In this document: one piece after another, positions 6,567-7,129 of the stretch | How positions within the stretch are numbered: the stretch's first letter is position 1 | Layout of the letters: every line of letters starts with the position of its first letter | Assembly (NCBI GenBank): GCA_002478485.1 | Contig: DLOL01000100.1 | Coordinates: 1 to 7,129 of the forward strand | Source: Eubacteriaceae bacterium UBA7485 | Lineage (GTDB): Bacteria > Bacillota > Clostridia > Eubacteriales > Eubacteriaceae | Direction of reading: 5' to 3' | Length of the DNA: 7,129 nucleotides | Program-made: the position numbers and the translations under genes | The notes under the pieces: model-generated | Database searches by the model: none | The model's input: the letters and a program-made list of their open reading frames with translations, nothing else | What the model was told of the DNA's origin: nothing

Positions 6567-7129
6567 ATGGATATGAACAAGTTGACTGTCAAGAGCATTG
6601 AGGCAGTCAAAGAAGCAGAACGCATCGCGCTTGATCACGAAAATGTTGAAATCGAGCCTGCGCATCTCCTTCTCGCGCTTTTGACGCAGGAAGGCGGTGT
6701 CGTGCCGCGCATCTTCAAGAAGATGGGCAAGGACACGGATCAGATCATCGCAGCGCTTCGCGGAGACATTGAAGGAAAGCCGAGTGTTTCTGGTCCCGGA
6801 AGAGAAGCCGGAAAAGTTTACATCAGCAGGGAAACAGAAGAAGTTCTCAACGCAGCGTACAAAGAAGCGCAGAAGAAGGGCGACCAGTATGTGTCGGCCG
6901 AAATGATTCTCCTGGGTTTTTTCACGCTGCCTAAGTCCAATCCTGTTCAGCAGATCTTTGCGCGCTACGGCGTCAAACGCGATGAAGTGGTGAAGGCGAT
7001 TGATGAAATCAGAGGCGGACAGACCGTTACGAGCGACAATCCGGAATCCACTTTCGAAGCACTTCTCCAGTACGGACATGATCTGATTAGCGATGTCGAA
7101 GACAACAAACTTGACCCGGTTATCGGAAG
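6567..7129 (+). CDS. clpB: ATP-dependent disaggregase ClpB, N-terminal part (cut by window end)
   Basis: ClpB is a hexameric AAA+ cytosolic chaperone that, with DnaK, pulls polypeptides out of aggregates after heat stress. Only 187 codons and 2 extra bases are present; the full protein is normally about 860 aa. The start MDMNKLTVKSIEAVKEAERI is the typical ClpB N-terminus. Residues 1 to ~145 are the Clp N domain with its two helical repeats (EIEPAHLLLALL at about 28-39 and YVSAEMILLGFF at about 107-118). Residues ~153-187 are the ClpB-type junction to the first AAA module, from TVTSDNPESTFEALLQYG to LDPVIG. The Walker A motif lies beyond the window. The start is supported by GAGGAG (6551-6556) with a 10-nt gap. 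The FEALLQYG junction points to ClpB rather than ClpC or ClpA. It is probably co-transcribed with the RHH gene. Confidence 0.94.
   Translation, partial: MDMNKLTVKSIEAVKEAERIALDHENVEIEPAHLLLALLTQEGGVVPRIFKKMGKDTDQIIAALRGDIEGKPSVSGPGREAGKVYISRETEEVLNAAYKEAQKKGDQYVSAEMILLGFFTLPKSNPVQQIFARYGVKRDEVVKAIDEIRGGQTVTSDNPESTFEALLQYGHDLISDVEDNKLDPVIG

Noticed and set aside
6528..7079. Minus-strand open frame of 183 codons opposite clpB
   Set aside because: The plus strand encodes an unmistakable ClpB N-terminus with a good ribosome site, so the antisense frame is not a gene.

Overview
The window looks like a chromosomal segment of a low-to-mid GC Gram-positive bacterium (Bacillota). The evidence is strong AGGAG-type ribosome sites, AT-rich intergenic DNA, intrinsic terminators, a secreted protein with cell-wall-type repeats and no outer-membrane features, a GlgP of Firmicutes type, and TGA used as an ordinary stop. 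A member of the Erysipelotrichia or a relative is a plausible guess, but the sequence alone does not prove it.

Layout: three genes are read leftwards (minus strand) and two rightwards (plus strand) from a 417-bp divergent intergenic region at 5404-5820. On the minus strand, in order of transcription: (1) a 682-aa secreted protein (5403-3355) with a signal peptide, a CnaB-like domain, five ~65-residue helical repeats, a charged linker and a C-terminal SLT-type lytic transglycosylase domain, ended by a UUCG-loop terminator; (2) a 194-aa cytosolic protein of unknown function (3266-2682) with a very acidic tail, its own extended -10 promoter and its own terminator; (3) glgP (2375-51), an alpha-glucan phosphorylase, behind a 306-bp AT-rich gap. 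These look like three separate transcription units.

On the plus strand, a 231-aa protein with an N-terminal ribbon-helix-helix (RHH) DNA-binding fold and an unrecognised C-terminal domain (5821-6516) lies 50 bp upstream of clpB. ClpB is the disaggregase; its first 187 codons are present before the window ends.

The most interesting part is the RHH-clpB module. I see neither a CIRCE element nor a CtsR site near clpB. Instead, a 14-bp inverted repeat with one mismatch sits directly before the RHH gene's ribosome site. A related TTTAAGT half-site lies in a small palindrome over the -10 of the divergent wall-protein promoter. A pair of 8-bp direct repeats exactly 20 bp apart, inside a possible terminator or attenuator stem, sits between the RHH gene and clpB. 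Together these suggest, but do not prove, that an uncharacterised RHH regulator controls itself, clpB and perhaps the neighbouring cell-wall enzyme.
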